From positions 62,001 through 126,000 of the forward strand of contig JAINDK010000009.1 of the NCBI GenBank assembly GCA_019931185.1: a DNA stretch of 64,000 nt, given 5' to 3'. The notes under the pieces are model-generated. The model searched no databases. It was given only the letters and a program-made list of their open reading frames with translations, and was not told where the DNA came from. A program made the translations under genes and the position numbers. Positions 10,956 to 19,692 of the stretch are shown here, one piece after another (the stretch's first letter is position 1; every line of letters starts with the position of its first letter). This DNA is from Bryobacter sp. CoA8 C33 (lineage in GTDB: Bacteria > Acidobacteriota > Terriglobia > Bryobacterales > Bryobacteraceae).

Positions 10956-12203
10956 TTAGGCCGCTGCCTCTTCCGCCTTCTCTTCAATTGGCTCAAGATC
11001 GCCTGTCGGCAGCTCCACTCCCTCCCACCGCGCCACCGCCGCCGTCGCCAGGCAATTGCCCAGCAGGTTCACGCTCGTGCGCGCCATGTCCATGATCGTG
11101 TCCACTCCGAGCAACAACGCCACGCCTTCCAGCGGCAGATTGAAGCTCGATAGCGTTCCACTCAACACCACCATCGATGCCCGTGGCACCGCCGCCACGC
11201 CCTTCGATGTCAGCATTAGCGTCAGCATCATCACCAACTGCTGGCCGATCGTCATATCCACTCCCGCCGCCTGCGCCACGAATACGCTCGCCAGGCTCAG
11301 GTACAGCGTCGTGCCGTCCAGGTTGAAGCTGTAGCCTGTCGGCAGCACGAAGCTGACGATATGCTTCGGCACCCCAAAACGCTCCATGTTCTCGAGCGCC
11401 TGTGGCAGCGCCGCCTCGCTTGATGCCGTCGAAAATGCCAGTATGTACGGATCCTTCACTGCCTGGATAAACCGCCGCATCGGGATCTTAAACAGCACCA
11501 CCACCGCTCCCAGCACCACCACCACGAAGATCAGCAGCGCCGCGAACAGCGTCGCGATCAACTGCCCGAGATTGAACAGCACCCCTATCCCCTTCGATCC
11601 GATCGTTACCGCCATCGCCGCCCCCACCCCGAATGGCGCGAAGTACATCACATACTTCGTGTATTCGAACATGATCTCCGACAGGCTCTTGCACCACTCC
11701 ACCACGCTTGCCGCCTTCTTGCCCACCGCAATGCAGGCCGTGCCGAAAATAAAGGCGAAGACCACGATTTGCAACACCTCGCCCTTGGCCATCGCATCGA
11801 TGATCGACGGCGTGAACGTATGCTCCAGCATCCCCGAAAGCGTTACTTTATTTGCCGCCAACGATGCCTTCTCCGCGGGCAGGTTCACTCCTACCCCCGG
11901 CTTCACTAGATTCACCGCCGCCAGCCCCAAAAACAAGGCAATCGTCGTCACCACTTCAAAATAGAGAATCGACTTCGCCCCGATCCGCCCCATCGCCTTG
12001 GCGCTCCCCGTGCCCGCGATTCCATACACCAGCGTTGCGAACACAAGCGGCGCGATGATGCTCTTGATCAGTCTCAGAAACACGCTTGATACCGGACCCA
12101 ATTCCTTGGCGAAGTCCGGCGCCGCCACTCCCAGCACTATGCCCAACGCCATCGCGATAAAAATCCAGGTGGTAAGTGAAATCTTCTTCAACGTTCGCCC
12201 CAT
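10956..12203 (-). CDS. Dicarboxylate/amino acid:cation symporter (DAACS, GltP/DctA family)
   Basis: A 415-residue inner-membrane transporter that should import glutamate, aspartate or C4-dicarboxylates with H+ or Na+. The fold shows as eight helices plus two re-entrant loops. The serine-rich FSTASSEAALPQALENM corresponds to hairpin 1. LPTGYSFNLDGTTLY is the cation-binding helix 7 motif. NLLGNCLATAAVARWEG near residue 385 is the helix 8 substrate-binding region. Its start overlaps the nadK stop by 16 bases, so translation is probably coupled. It sits among housekeeping genes, which gives no hint of substrate. Confidence 0.94.
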   Translation of the reverse strand: MGRTLKKISLTTWIFIAMALGIVLGVAAPDFAKELGPVSSVFLRLIKSIIAPLVFATLVYGIAGTGSAKAMGRIGAKSILYFEVVTTIALFLGLAAVNLVKPGVGVNLPAEKASLAANKVTLSGMLEHTFTPSIIDAMAKGEVLQIVVFAFIFGTACIAVGKKAASVVEWCKSLSEIMFEYTKYVMYFAPFGVGAAMAVTIGSKGIGVLFNLGQLIATLFAALLIFVVVVLGAVVVLFKIPMRRFIQAVKDPYILAFSTASSEAALPQALENMERFGVPKHIVSFVLPTGYSFNLDGTTLYLSLASVFVAQAAGVDMTIGQQLVMMLTLMLTSKGVAAVPRASMVVLSGTLSSFNLPLEGVALLLGVDTIMDMARTSVNLLGNCLATAAVARWEGVELPTGDLEPIEEKAEEAAA

Positions 12204-13063
12204 TTCAGTTTTTGTCTCAGTACATCAAAAAACAACATCCGCGGCGGCCGGACCAGCCGGATCTCATACGGACTCCGCGCGCATCTCACTTCGTCTCCAC
12301 GCGCCAGCGGCTCACCCACCTGCCCGTCAATCGTCAGGTAAGCGTCCCCGTCCGCCGCCTCGTTCTCGAGACGGACCACGCTGTCTCCCGGCAGGATCAC
12401 CGGCCGGTGCGTCAGCATATGCGGACAAATCGGGGTGATGCTGATGGCATCCACGTTCGGAAAGATGATCGGCCCTCCCGCGCTCAGCGAGTACGCCGTG
12501 CTCCCCGTTGGTGTCGACACAATTAGTCCATCCGCTTTGTAGTTCGAAACAAAGTGGGAGTCGACATGGACAGCCACATCTATGATGCGCGCCAGCGATG
12601 TCTTCGTCACCACGGCATCGTTCAGCGCCTCGTATGAGGATACACGATGTCCGTCCCGGTGCAACTCGACCCGCAACATCCGCCGCTTTCCCACCCTCTG
12701 TTCCCCCGCCAGACACCGCTCCAGTTCCGGATACAACTCCTCCACCGCGATCGAAGTCAGAAAACCGAGCCCCCCCAAATTCACCGCCAGCAACGGTATA
12801 GCCTGCCCCTCGATTGCCCGCGCCGCGCTCAACAGTGTTCCGTCTCCACCCAGCACGATCACCAGTTGCGCCTCCACCGGTACGCGCTCCCGCGGCATCC
12901 AATCCGCCAAGCCCCCGTAGCGCGCCGTCTCCTCGTCCGCCCTCACCCCAATACCCCGCTTCGCCAGCCATTCCACCAGTCCCGGTACGATCGTCAGCGC
13001 CCGCGGTACGTTCGGCTTCGAGATGATCCCTACCGTGCGAATCTCAACTCTTTCTTCTGGCAT
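12188..13063 (-). CDS. nadK: NAD kinase
   Basis: A 291-residue enzyme phosphorylating NAD to NADP. LGGDGTLLSAAR is the GGDGT signature. NLGGLGFLT, EALNDAVVTK and TPTGSTAYSLSAGGPI follow in family order, and THRPVILPGD closes the core. A GTG ten codons upstream (13093) is also in frame. I chose ATG 13063 because AAAGAG lies ten bases before it and the family's N-terminus begins at this point. The gene overlaps the tlyA end by 20 bases, a pairing of nadK and tlyA that is common in bacteria. Confidence 0.95.
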   Translation of the reverse strand: MPEERVEIRTVGIISKPNVPRALTIVPGLVEWLAKRGIGVRADEETARYGGLADWMPRERVPVEAQLVIVLGGDGTLLSAARAIEGQAIPLLAVNLGGLGFLTSIAVEELYPELERCLAGEQRVGKRRMLRVELHRDGHRVSSYEALNDAVVTKTSLARIIDVAVHVDSHFVSNYKADGLIVSTPTGSTAYSLSAGGPIIFPNVDAISITPICPHMLTHRPVILPGDSVVRLENEAADGDAYLTIDGQVGEPLARGDEVRCARSPYEIRLVRPPRMLFFDVLRQKLKWGER

Positions 13064-13772
13064 AAAGCAAAAACTCTTTGTTCCCTTTGCCACCCAGAAT
13101 CGGACTCTCCATCAATTCAGTCTCAAAACCCAGTTGGCGTACCGCCGATTCTACCCTGTCACATGCCGCCGCGTGCAGACTTTCTTCCCTCACTATTCCT
13201 CCCTTGCCCACCTCCCCGCGCCCTACCTCAAACTGAGGCTTTACCAGAATCACCATCTCGCCATCCTCGGCCAGCAGGGCAGGGAAGCGCTCCACCATCA
13301 GCGTCACACTGATAAAGCTCACATCGCACACCAGCACGCCCGCCTTTTCCCCAATCACCTCCGGCCCGATCAGCCGCGCATTCTGATGCTCATGCAACAC
13401 CACGCGCGGGTCGGCTTTCAACTTCCAGGCAATCTGTGTCGCCCCTACATCCACGCAATGTACTCGCGCCGCCCCATGCTGCAGCAGACAGTCGGTAAAT
13501 CCCCCGGTCGACGTCCCCACATCGATGGCTACCCGTCCCGGCACCCTCACGCCAAAGCGCTCAATCGCCGCCTCCAGCTTCAACCCTCCCCGGCTCACAT
13601 ACCGCATTTGCCCCAGCAATTCAATCCGGGCCTCCGGCTGGATGCCCGCCCCCGCCTTATCCACCTTTTGCCCGTCCACCAACACCTGGCCGGCCAGTAT
13701 CAATGCTTTCGCCTTTTCCCGCGATTCGGCCAAACCCCGCTCCACCAGCATCTGATCAAGGCGCGTCTTCAA
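13044..13772 (-). CDS. tlyA: TlyA family rRNA methyltransferase (S4 domain + FtsJ-like)
   Basis: A 242-residue protein expected to 2'-O-methylate ribosomal RNA; the family is often mislabelled hemolysin. Residues 1-60 form an S4 RNA-binding domain (TRLDQMLVERGLAESREKAK). The methyltransferase domain follows with YVSRGGLKL, the SAM-binding AIDVGTSTGGFTDCLLQ, CDVSFIS and VKPQFEVGRG, which carries the catalytic Lys of the FtsJ-like tetrad. Start overlaps the polyprenyl synthase stop by four bases (ATGA), consistent with translational coupling. Confidence 0.94.
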   Translation of the reverse strand: MKTRLDQMLVERGLAESREKAKALILAGQVLVDGQKVDKAGAGIQPEARIELLGQMRYVSRGGLKLEAAIERFGVRVPGRVAIDVGTSTGGFTDCLLQHGAARVHCVDVGATQIAWKLKADPRVVLHEHQNARLIGPEVIGEKAGVLVCDVSFISVTLMVERFPALLAEDGEMVILVKPQFEVGRGEVGKGGIVREESLHAAACDRVESAVRQLGFETELMESPILGGKGNKEFLLYARRKS

Positions 13773-14653
13773 GACTTCCGGTCCACGATCAGATCGGCAA
13801 TTTCCCGCAACCTCTCCGCCCGCGGCCCAAACCGTTCCAGCGCCGCATGCGCCGCCTTCCTTTCATCCTCCGCCATGCGCTTGCTTTCGGCCAACCCGTA
13901 CACGGCCGGAAACGTGATCTTCTGCTGATCCACATCCTTGCCCGCCGTCTTGCCCAATGCCTGGCTCGATTCCTCGATATCGAGCACATCATCGACAATC
14001 TGAAACGCCAGCCCCGCATGTTCTCCATACGTCGTCAGCGCCGCCAGATCCTCCGCGCTCGCCCCCGCGTAAATCGCCCCCATTCTCACACTCGCCCGCA
14101 GCAGCGCCCCCGTCTTGGCCCGGTGTATCCGCTCGAGCAACTCCGCTGTCGGTCTCTGCCGCTCCCCTTCCATATCGTGCACCTGCCCGCCGATCATCCC
14201 CCCCACGGTCCCGCTCGCCGTCGCCAACTCACGCACCAACGCCACTCTGCGTTCCGCGCCGGCCCCCTCCAGTCGTGCCAGCACTTCAAAGGCCAGCGTC
14301 AGCAGACTGTCCCCGGCCAAAATCGCCATCGCCTCGCCAAAAACCTTATGGTTCGTCGGTCGCCCTCGCCGCAAATCATCGTTGTCGAGTGCCGGCAGGT
14401 CGTCATGGATCAGCGAATACGTGTGGATCATCTCGAGCGTCACCGCCGCGTCTTCCACCCCCGTGCTCCCCGCGTCAATCACCTCGGCCGCCGCCAGACA
14501 CAACACCGGCCTCACCCGCTTGCCGCCCGCGAACAGGCTATACCGCATTGCCCTGTGCATCGTCACCGGCTCAACATCCTCGCCCGGTACCCATCGCTCC
14601 AGCGCCCGCTCGACCCGGTCGATGCGTTCGCTCAAATACTCCCTTAATGTCAT
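13769..14653 (-). CDS. ispA: Polyprenyl (farnesyl/geranyl) diphosphate synthase
   Basis: A 294-residue isoprenoid chain-elongating enzyme joining isopentenyl diphosphate to an allylic diphosphate. GGKRVRPVLCLAA holds the GKR substrate-binding motif. DDLPALDNDDLRRG is the first Asp-rich motif (DDxxxxD, the bacterial FPP-type spacing) and QIVDDVLDIEE the second. KDVDQQKITFP contains the conserved Lys region. Length fits farnesyl diphosphate synthases. It overlaps xseB by four bases, matching the xseB-ispA pairing seen in many bacteria. Product chain length is inferred; geranylgeranyl synthesis is possible. No dxs is next to it. Confidence 0.92.
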   Translation of the reverse strand: MTLREYLSERIDRVERALERWVPGEDVEPVTMHRAMRYSLFAGGKRVRPVLCLAAAEVIDAGSTGVEDAAVTLEMIHTYSLIHDDLPALDNDDLRRGRPTNHKVFGEAMAILAGDSLLTLAFEVLARLEGAGAERRVALVRELATASGTVGGMIGGQVHDMEGERQRPTAELLERIHRAKTGALLRASVRMGAIYAGASAEDLAALTTYGEHAGLAFQIVDDVLDIEESSQALGKTAGKDVDQQKITFPAVYGLAESKRMAEDERKAAHAALERFGPRAERLREIADLIVDRKS

Positions 14654-14880
14654 CTTCCGAAGGGCTCCGGCTCCACTTTGCTGCCACGCCTGGTGAGCAA
14701 CTCCACCTTCGTCTCGGCCTCCTCGATCTTCTTTTTCGCCGCCGCGCTCAACGCCACGCCCTGCTCAAAAAGAACGATCGACTCCGCCAGCCCTAGCTTG
14801 TCTTCCTCTAGCTGCGCCACAATTTTCTGCAAGTCTTCGAGATCCTGCTCGACGGAACGCTCTTCCCCCTCAGTGGCCAT
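14650..14880 (-). CDS. xseB: Exodeoxyribonuclease VII small subunit
   Basis: A 76-residue helical protein forming exonuclease VII with XseA, which degrades single-stranded DNA. DLEDLQKIVAQLEEDKLGLA and ESIVLFEQGVAL match the family's paired-helix core. The remainder is a charged coiled coil ending in a short tail. The start lies inside the 3' end of the racemase-like gene (11-base overlap) and the stop overlaps ispA by four bases. No xseA is present in this window, so the partner must lie elsewhere. Confidence 0.92.
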   Translation of the reverse strand: MATEGEERSVEQDLEDLQKIVAQLEEDKLGLAESIVLFEQGVALSAAAKKKIEEAETKVELLTRRGSKVEPEPFGR

Positions 14881-16144
14881 CCCCGCCTCCGAGCCGGCTC
14901 ATCTGCCCCTTCTCGTCGACCGGAAAATCGTACGGACCTTCAACAATCCGCAGATTCGGGTTCGCTTCAATTTCCGGGCGCAGGTTCTCGCTCAACTCGA
15001 GATCCACCAGCGAAAGCGTATTCAGGATCCTCCCGATCGTCACCTTCGACAGATCGTGCTTTCCCACCGTCGGCAAAAACCGCTCAAGGCACTCCCGGTC
15101 CGTGTCGAAATACACCGGCGTGCGGATCGCCGCCGGCGAGGAGGCCGTCAATGAGTTGATCTGTGTCGGCGCCCAGTCAATCTGCGGCAGTATCCGGCTG
15201 TTGATCACATCCGCCATCCCCATTCCCACGGCGCTGCCATAAGTGTTCCGCGTCAGGTCCCGCACAAAAATCCGGTGGAACTTCGGCGGCCCCTGCCAGC
15301 AGTTGTACTCACCGTTTACTCCCCGGTTCACTACCTTCGTGTCCATCCCTGCCCCGGAGATATCCTTGCCGATTTCATCGATGATCAGGATGTCCAATTC
15401 CTTCACCGGCACATGCCCCTGCCAGCTCTTGGCCAGCGCCAGCAACTTCTGCTCCTCTTCCTCCATGGTCTCCACCGGCACCGCCGTCAATTGCGCCGTC
15501 GTGTGGTTGGCGTCCTCGAGAATCGCCAGCCCTCCCAGAATCTTGCCGCTCTTCAGCACCTGCCGCCCCACGGCCCGCAACATCGCCCCCAACCCGATCT
15601 TGTAGGCGAAGGTGTGGTAATACTGCGCTCCCGCGAATTTGCCCAACCCGATCGCCATCATCTTGTACAGCCCGCTCTCGATCGGTCCCTCAAAGTCCGT
15701 GTGCCACTTCACCCGTCCCACTAGCATCACGCCGTCGCTCTCATATGCGCTCTTGTCCAGATACGCCGTGATCCCTTCCGGGGTCACTCCCAGCGACACC
15801 ACTTCCAATTGGCTCAAGATCGCACAGCCCATCGTCTCTTCCGTGATCTTGTACTTGCCCAGCACCATCGCCTGCCCCTCCGGCGAGGCCGCTCCATGGC
15901 TTCCCATCGCCGGGAAAATGAACGGATTCATCCCCACGCTTTTCCAGTAATCCACAACCGCGCGTACGATCGTCGCAATGTTGGCAATGCCGCGGCTCCC
16001 CACTCCAATGGCCACGCGCGAACCAGGCTTCAGTTTCGATGCAAAATCGGCTCGTCGCAGTTCAGCCGCGATCGTGCCCGGAATATCTTTTACTGCTCGG
16101 TCAGGGAAATGCTGATGGATGCGCAGCATCCGCGGAAGTGACAT
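14870..16144 (-). CDS. Lactate racemase N-terminal-like (DUF2088/LarA-like) protein
   Basis: A 424-residue protein resembling nickel-pincer-dependent 2-hydroxyacid isomerases and their DUF2088 relatives. Visible are AIGVGSRGIANIATIV (nucleotide-binding-like segment), FIFPAMGSHGAASPEGQ (a match to the family's PxMGSHGGAT region), VGRVKWHTDFEGPIESGLYK, and DILIIDEIGKDISGAGMDTK. The His and Lys in these blocks are candidates for the cofactor and catalytic groups. The frame stays open 61 codons upstream, but family similarity starts near ATG 16144; another ATG lies at 16129. No larB/larC/larE genes are nearby, so cofactor use and substrate are unproven. Confidence 0.78.
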   Translation of the reverse strand: MSLPRMLRIHQHFPDRAVKDIPGTIAAELRRADFASKLKPGSRVAIGVGSRGIANIATIVRAVVDYWKSVGMNPFIFPAMGSHGAASPEGQAMVLGKYKITEETMGCAILSQLEVVSLGVTPEGITAYLDKSAYESDGVMLVGRVKWHTDFEGPIESGLYKMMAIGLGKFAGAQYYHTFAYKIGLGAMLRAVGRQVLKSGKILGGLAILEDANHTTAQLTAVPVETMEEEEQKLLALAKSWQGHVPVKELDILIIDEIGKDISGAGMDTKVVNRGVNGEYNCWQGPPKFHRIFVRDLTRNTYGSAVGMGMADVINSRILPQIDWAPTQINSLTASSPAAIRTPVYFDTDRECLERFLPTVGKHDLSKVTIGRILNTLSLVDLELSENLRPEIEANPNLRIVEGPYDFPVDEKGQMSRLGGGDGH

Positions 16145-16151
16145 GCAATCA

Positions 16152-16799
16152 TTATGCTTCAAACCGGCTAGCTGAGTCTGATCCCCACTCCTTCTCGAGC
16201 ATCCGCGAATACTCCCCCGACGCATATAGATCGAAGTCAAACTGCTGCGCCTCGATCTCGCTAAAATTCCACAGCAACTGCCGGCAAGCATAAAGCTGAT
16301 CCGCGTACCGGTAATAATGCCGCACAAACTCGTCCGTGATCAAATGCCGCTGCGGCACTTCGTTGAAAACCGCGTTCAGCCCCAGTGCCCGCGTGAAGAT
16401 GCTCTTGTAATCCGCTACCCCCCAGCTCTTCAACTTCTCCCGAATCTTCTTCGGCGGATTCTCCGTCAGTATCGCCGCGAAACTCTGATAACAAAACCCC
16501 GCTTGCTTCAGCTCTTCATCCCGCTCCACCAGCTCCATACACTGCTCGATCCACCGCAGCAAATCCTTACCCACATAAAACAACATGCGGATTTCACAGA
16601 AGCGCCCGTCCAGCAGCTTCCGGTCCAATTCTTCTCGTGTCATCTGCCCGCTCGGCAGCAAACCTTGCAACATCAGGCTCGCTCGTGAACTCTCAACCAG
16701 TTTGTCGGGCCCAGCCGCCTCGGCAAATGGATGCAATATCAGGGGAGGAAGTCTCCAACTCTTCGTTGTCGTCATATTTTTGGTGGTGATGATTGGCAT
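16152..16799 (-). CDS. Conserved hypothetical protein (215 aa), possible paralogue of the 43273 gene
   Basis: A soluble 215-residue protein without signal peptide or membrane helix. Visible blocks are WRLPPLILHPFAEAAGPDKL near the N-terminus and LLRWIEQCMELVERDEELKQ around residues 83-102. The C-terminal half is rich in Tyr, Phe and Arg. The block LPPL...DK(L/M)V and the motif (L)xWI(E/K)QC recur in the same order in the protein at 43273-43884, so the two may be distant paralogues. It lies seven bases upstream of the racemase-like gene and heads the minus-strand run. A second ATG lies eight codons in, at 16775. No function is assigned. Confidence 0.8.
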   Translation of the reverse strand: MPIITTKNMTTTKSWRLPPLILHPFAEAAGPDKLVESSRASLMLQGLLPSGQMTREELDRKLLDGRFCEIRMLFYVGKDLLRWIEQCMELVERDEELKQAGFCYQSFAAILTENPPKKIREKLKSWGVADYKSIFTRALGLNAVFNEVPQRHLITDEFVRHYYRYADQLYACRQLLWNFSEIEAQQFDFDLYASGEYSRMLEKEWGSDSASRFEA

Positions 16800-16890
16800 C
16801 GAGACCGGTAGGCTCTTCTTTCTTTCCTTAATCGACGGTTTCCCGCCAGCTCGTTAACAATTTTCTGAACCTTCCGATCTGTAGGATAGA

Positions 16891-18711
16891 TTACTTTCTC
16901 GCTTCTAGTACCACCCTAAAGGTAAGGGTAGCGGATAAGCGCTTTACCTTAACTTCAACCGCATCTCCAGCCGCTTTTTGTCTTAATATATAAGTGTATT
17001 CCTGTAGATTCGTCACCGGCTTACCGTCGAACTCCACCAGAATATCCCCTCCTTGGATGCCTGCTTTCGCCGCCGGACTCCCCGCCCTCACATCCGCCAG
17101 TTTCACTCCCCCAGGCACTTCGGCGAAATCCGGCACGCTCCCAAAGTACGGCCCATACCCCCCTCCTCCGCCACTACCGCCTCCCGGCGCTGGCCCGGAT
17201 TCCACTTTCCGGAATTCCGGCCTTTGCTCCCCGCGCGCCAGTTCCTCCGCCGCCCCGGCCACCACCCGGATCAGCCGCCCATAGCTGACGGGCTCAATCT
17301 TGTCCCATGTATCCGACGGCTTGTGATAATCCGGATGCAGTCCGCTAAAGAAAAACAGCGTCGGCACGTTCTTGGCCGCAAACGACGTGTGGTCGCTTCC
17401 TCCGATGCTCAACGTTTCCCCGTAGTCCGGCTTTAGCCCCTCATCGTTCTGGATGACGGCCTCAAGCAGTCTTCGGAACGTCGACCCCGTCGCCACCCCC
17501 GCTACATGAAACTTGCCGTCCACCATCCGTCCCACCATATCCATGTTGATCATCGCCACGCATCGCTCAAGCGGCAGCGGCATCTTCCCCGCCAAATAAC
17601 TCGATCCCAGCAACCCGATTTCCTCGCCTGTAAAGGCAACAAACAATATCCCGCGCCTCAACTTTGGCGCCCCCCCAAAGTATCGTGCCAACTCCATCAC
17701 CGCCGCCGTCCCGCTGCCGTTATCATCCGCTCCCGGATGCACTTTCCCCTTCGCCTCCGGCGCCATCGAGTATTGCCGCCCGAAGCCCAGGTGATCATAA
17801 TGCGCCCCGATGACCAAATACTCGTTCGTCTCCCCGGCCAGGTAGCCCGCTACATTGTAGGTCGGCCGCATCACCCGCCGCACTTCGACCCGCATTTCCG
17901 CCTGCATCGCTTCGGGAAACCGGAAGCTCTGCGGTTCGAGCATCTTGTCGATCGCCTTCACAATCCCTGGCAGATCCCGCTTCGCCTCGCTAAACCAACT
18001 TCCCGCCAAGCTCGCCTTCACCTGCAGCACCGGAATCCGTGCCTCCGGCGCCACCCCTGCTTCCCCCCCAAACGCATCCAGCTTCTCGGCCTCCTCCGGA
18101 AACGTCACCGCGTTGTTCAACAGAATCATCGCCACTGCCCCGTGCAGCTTCGCGTTGATCGCCTTCGTCTCCAACCCGGCATGGCGCGTCCGGTTCCGCC
18201 CCTGAAAGATGCTCTTCTCGTCCTGGTCCTGCGGCTCGTAGCGCAACACCACCACTACCTTGCCCTGGACGTCGAGCCCCGCATAGTCGTCGTAATGATA
18301 TTCCTTGGCCGTGATCCCATAGCCGGCAAATACCATTTGCGCGCTCACGCTCCCGCTTCCGCTGAACACCCGCGGCACATAATCCTTGCCCACTTTCAAT
18401 TCCCGCCCCGCCACCTTCAGCCGGTTCTGGCCCCCCAGCCGCGAATCCGTGCTCACCTCCAGCTTCTGCAGAAACTGCGCCTTCCCCGCGGACTCCGTGA
18501 ATGGTGGCCGCAGTCCCGCCCGCTCAAAGTTTTTCGCGATCCACTTGGCTGCCTGATCCAGCTCTTTCGTCCCCGTGAACCGCCCCTTGTAGCGCTCCCC
18601 CGCTAGCGTCTTGACGTCCTCGAGCATCCGCCTCCCGTCAATCGCCTCCGGCAGCTTCGCCGCTGCCGCCGCCATCACAAAAACAAAAATGGCGCTAACT
18701 GTTCTTTTCAC
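16891..18711 (-). CDS. Secreted M28 family zinc aminopeptidase with PA and PDZ domains
   Basis: A 606-residue exported peptidase, probably releasing N-terminal amino acids from peptides in the periplasm or outside. Residues 1-19 form a signal peptide. A PA insert spans roughly 125-265. Co-catalytic zinc ligands appear in order: GAHYDHLGFG (His), HPGADDNGSGTA (bridging Asp), FTGEEIGLLGS (catalytic Glu pair), INMDMVGR (Asp) and FFSGLHPDYHKPSDTW (His). A Gly-rich linker leads to a C-terminal PDZ domain (GSPAAKAGIQGGDILVEFDG). The start is GTG directly abutting the TAA of the DsbA-like gene, so the two are co-translated. Confidence 0.92.
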   Translation of the reverse strand: MKRTVSAIFVFVMAAAAAKLPEAIDGRRMLEDVKTLAGERYKGRFTGTKELDQAAKWIAKNFERAGLRPPFTESAGKAQFLQKLEVSTDSRLGGQNRLKVAGRELKVGKDYVPRVFSGSGSVSAQMVFAGYGITAKEYHYDDYAGLDVQGKVVVVLRYEPQDQDEKSIFQGRNRTRHAGLETKAINAKLHGAVAMILLNNAVTFPEEAEKLDAFGGEAGVAPEARIPVLQVKASLAGSWFSEAKRDLPGIVKAIDKMLEPQSFRFPEAMQAEMRVEVRRVMRPTYNVAGYLAGETNEYLVIGAHYDHLGFGRQYSMAPEAKGKVHPGADDNGSGTAAVMELARYFGGAPKLRRGILFVAFTGEEIGLLGSSYLAGKMPLPLERCVAMINMDMVGRMVDGKFHVAGVATGSTFRRLLEAVIQNDEGLKPDYGETLSIGGSDHTSFAAKNVPTLFFFSGLHPDYHKPSDTWDKIEPVSYGRLIRVVAGAAEELARGEQRPEFRKVESGPAPGGGSGGGGGYGPYFGSVPDFAEVPGGVKLADVRAGSPAAKAGIQGGDILVEFDGKPVTNLQEYTYILRQKAAGDAVEVKVKRLSATLTFRVVLEARK

Positions 18712-19659
18712 TTACTTCACTCCCGGCCCCGCCAAGCTTACGCTGCAGCATGCCGTATCGCCCGCGTTCTTGTTCTTTTCTTGATAGCTGATCTCGAGCT
18801 CGATGATCTTCTGCAACTGCTCCCAGCTGGCCGTCCCAGCCAGTTTCCTCCCATTCACAAACAAAGTCGGCGTGGAATTGATCCCCAGGCTCTTCGCTTC
18901 CTCGATGTCCTTGGCCACCTGTACATCCGTCTCCTTGCTGTCCAGGCAACGCGACATCTGCAGTGCATCGATCCCGTTGGCCGGCGCCCAGTTCATCAGC
19001 ATTCCCCGCAGTGTCTCCGCTCCGATCGCCTGCTGCTGATCAAACACCCAGTCGTGAAACTTCCAGTAATTCTCCTCCCCCTGCAGCATCGCGCAACGGC
19101 CCGCCACCGCCGCCGCCCGCGCCCACGGATGGATCTGCTCGAGCGGATAATCATGCAAGAACAACCTCACCTGTTTGGGAAAAGCCTTCAATAGATTGTT
19201 GCGCAACACCCGCGCCTGCTCCTTGCAATACGGACACTGATAATCCGTATATAGGCTCAATACCACCGGCGCCCCCACCGTTCCCATCGACGGCTGCCCC
19301 ACGTTGCGGATCAGGCTGAGCTCCCGCAGAAACGGATTCGCCGTCAGGTCCAGCACTTCCCCCTTGATCAGCGTCTTGCCGTCGGCCGATATCAGGTACT
19401 TCTGTTCCACAAACCGCTCCCCGATCGAGGCCTTCACCGTCAGCTCATCAAAGCCCCGGATCAGGCTCGCTGGCTGCGTGTCCTTGATTTCAAACTTCAC
19501 ATCCGGCGTCCATAGATTCATGTGCCGGATGAAGCCCTCAATCTTTGCCAGATCCCGCTGCGGCGCCGCCTCAGCCGCTGGCGCCGCAACAGCCTTCTTC
19601 TTTTTCTTTCCCTGTCCAAATAAGCTCAGCGCCAGCAGCAAAACCAAAAAAACACGCAT
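18712..19659 (-). CDS. Exported DsbA/thioredoxin-fold thiol:disulfide oxidoreductase
   Basis: A 315-residue protein with a signal peptide (MRVFLVLLLALSLFG) and a Lys/Ala-rich linker, then a region of about 100 residues of unknown fold. The thioredoxin domain follows with YTDYQCPYCKEQAR, whose CPYC is the redox centre, and GINSTPTLFVNG, containing the cis-Pro loop. It should form or isomerise disulfides outside the cytoplasm or act as a DsbA-type reductase. A CCSV pair near the C-terminus is unusual. The gene directly precedes the secreted M28 peptidase with no spacing, which suggests that peptidase or co-exported proteins as substrates (inference). Confidence 0.87.
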   Translation of the reverse strand: MRVFLVLLLALSLFGQGKKKKKAVAAPAAEAAPQRDLAKIEGFIRHMNLWTPDVKFEIKDTQPASLIRGFDELTVKASIGERFVEQKYLISADGKTLIKGEVLDLTANPFLRELSLIRNVGQPSMGTVGAPVVLSLYTDYQCPYCKEQARVLRNNLLKAFPKQVRLFLHDYPLEQIHPWARAAAVAGRCAMLQGEENYWKFHDWVFDQQQAIGAETLRGMLMNWAPANGIDALQMSRCLDSKETDVQVAKDIEEAKSLGINSTPTLFVNGRKLAGTASWEQLQKIIELEISYQEKNKNAGDTACCSVSLAGPGVK

Positions 19660-19692
19660 GGCTCCATTTTAGTGCCTGCTGGCTGCCGCTGC

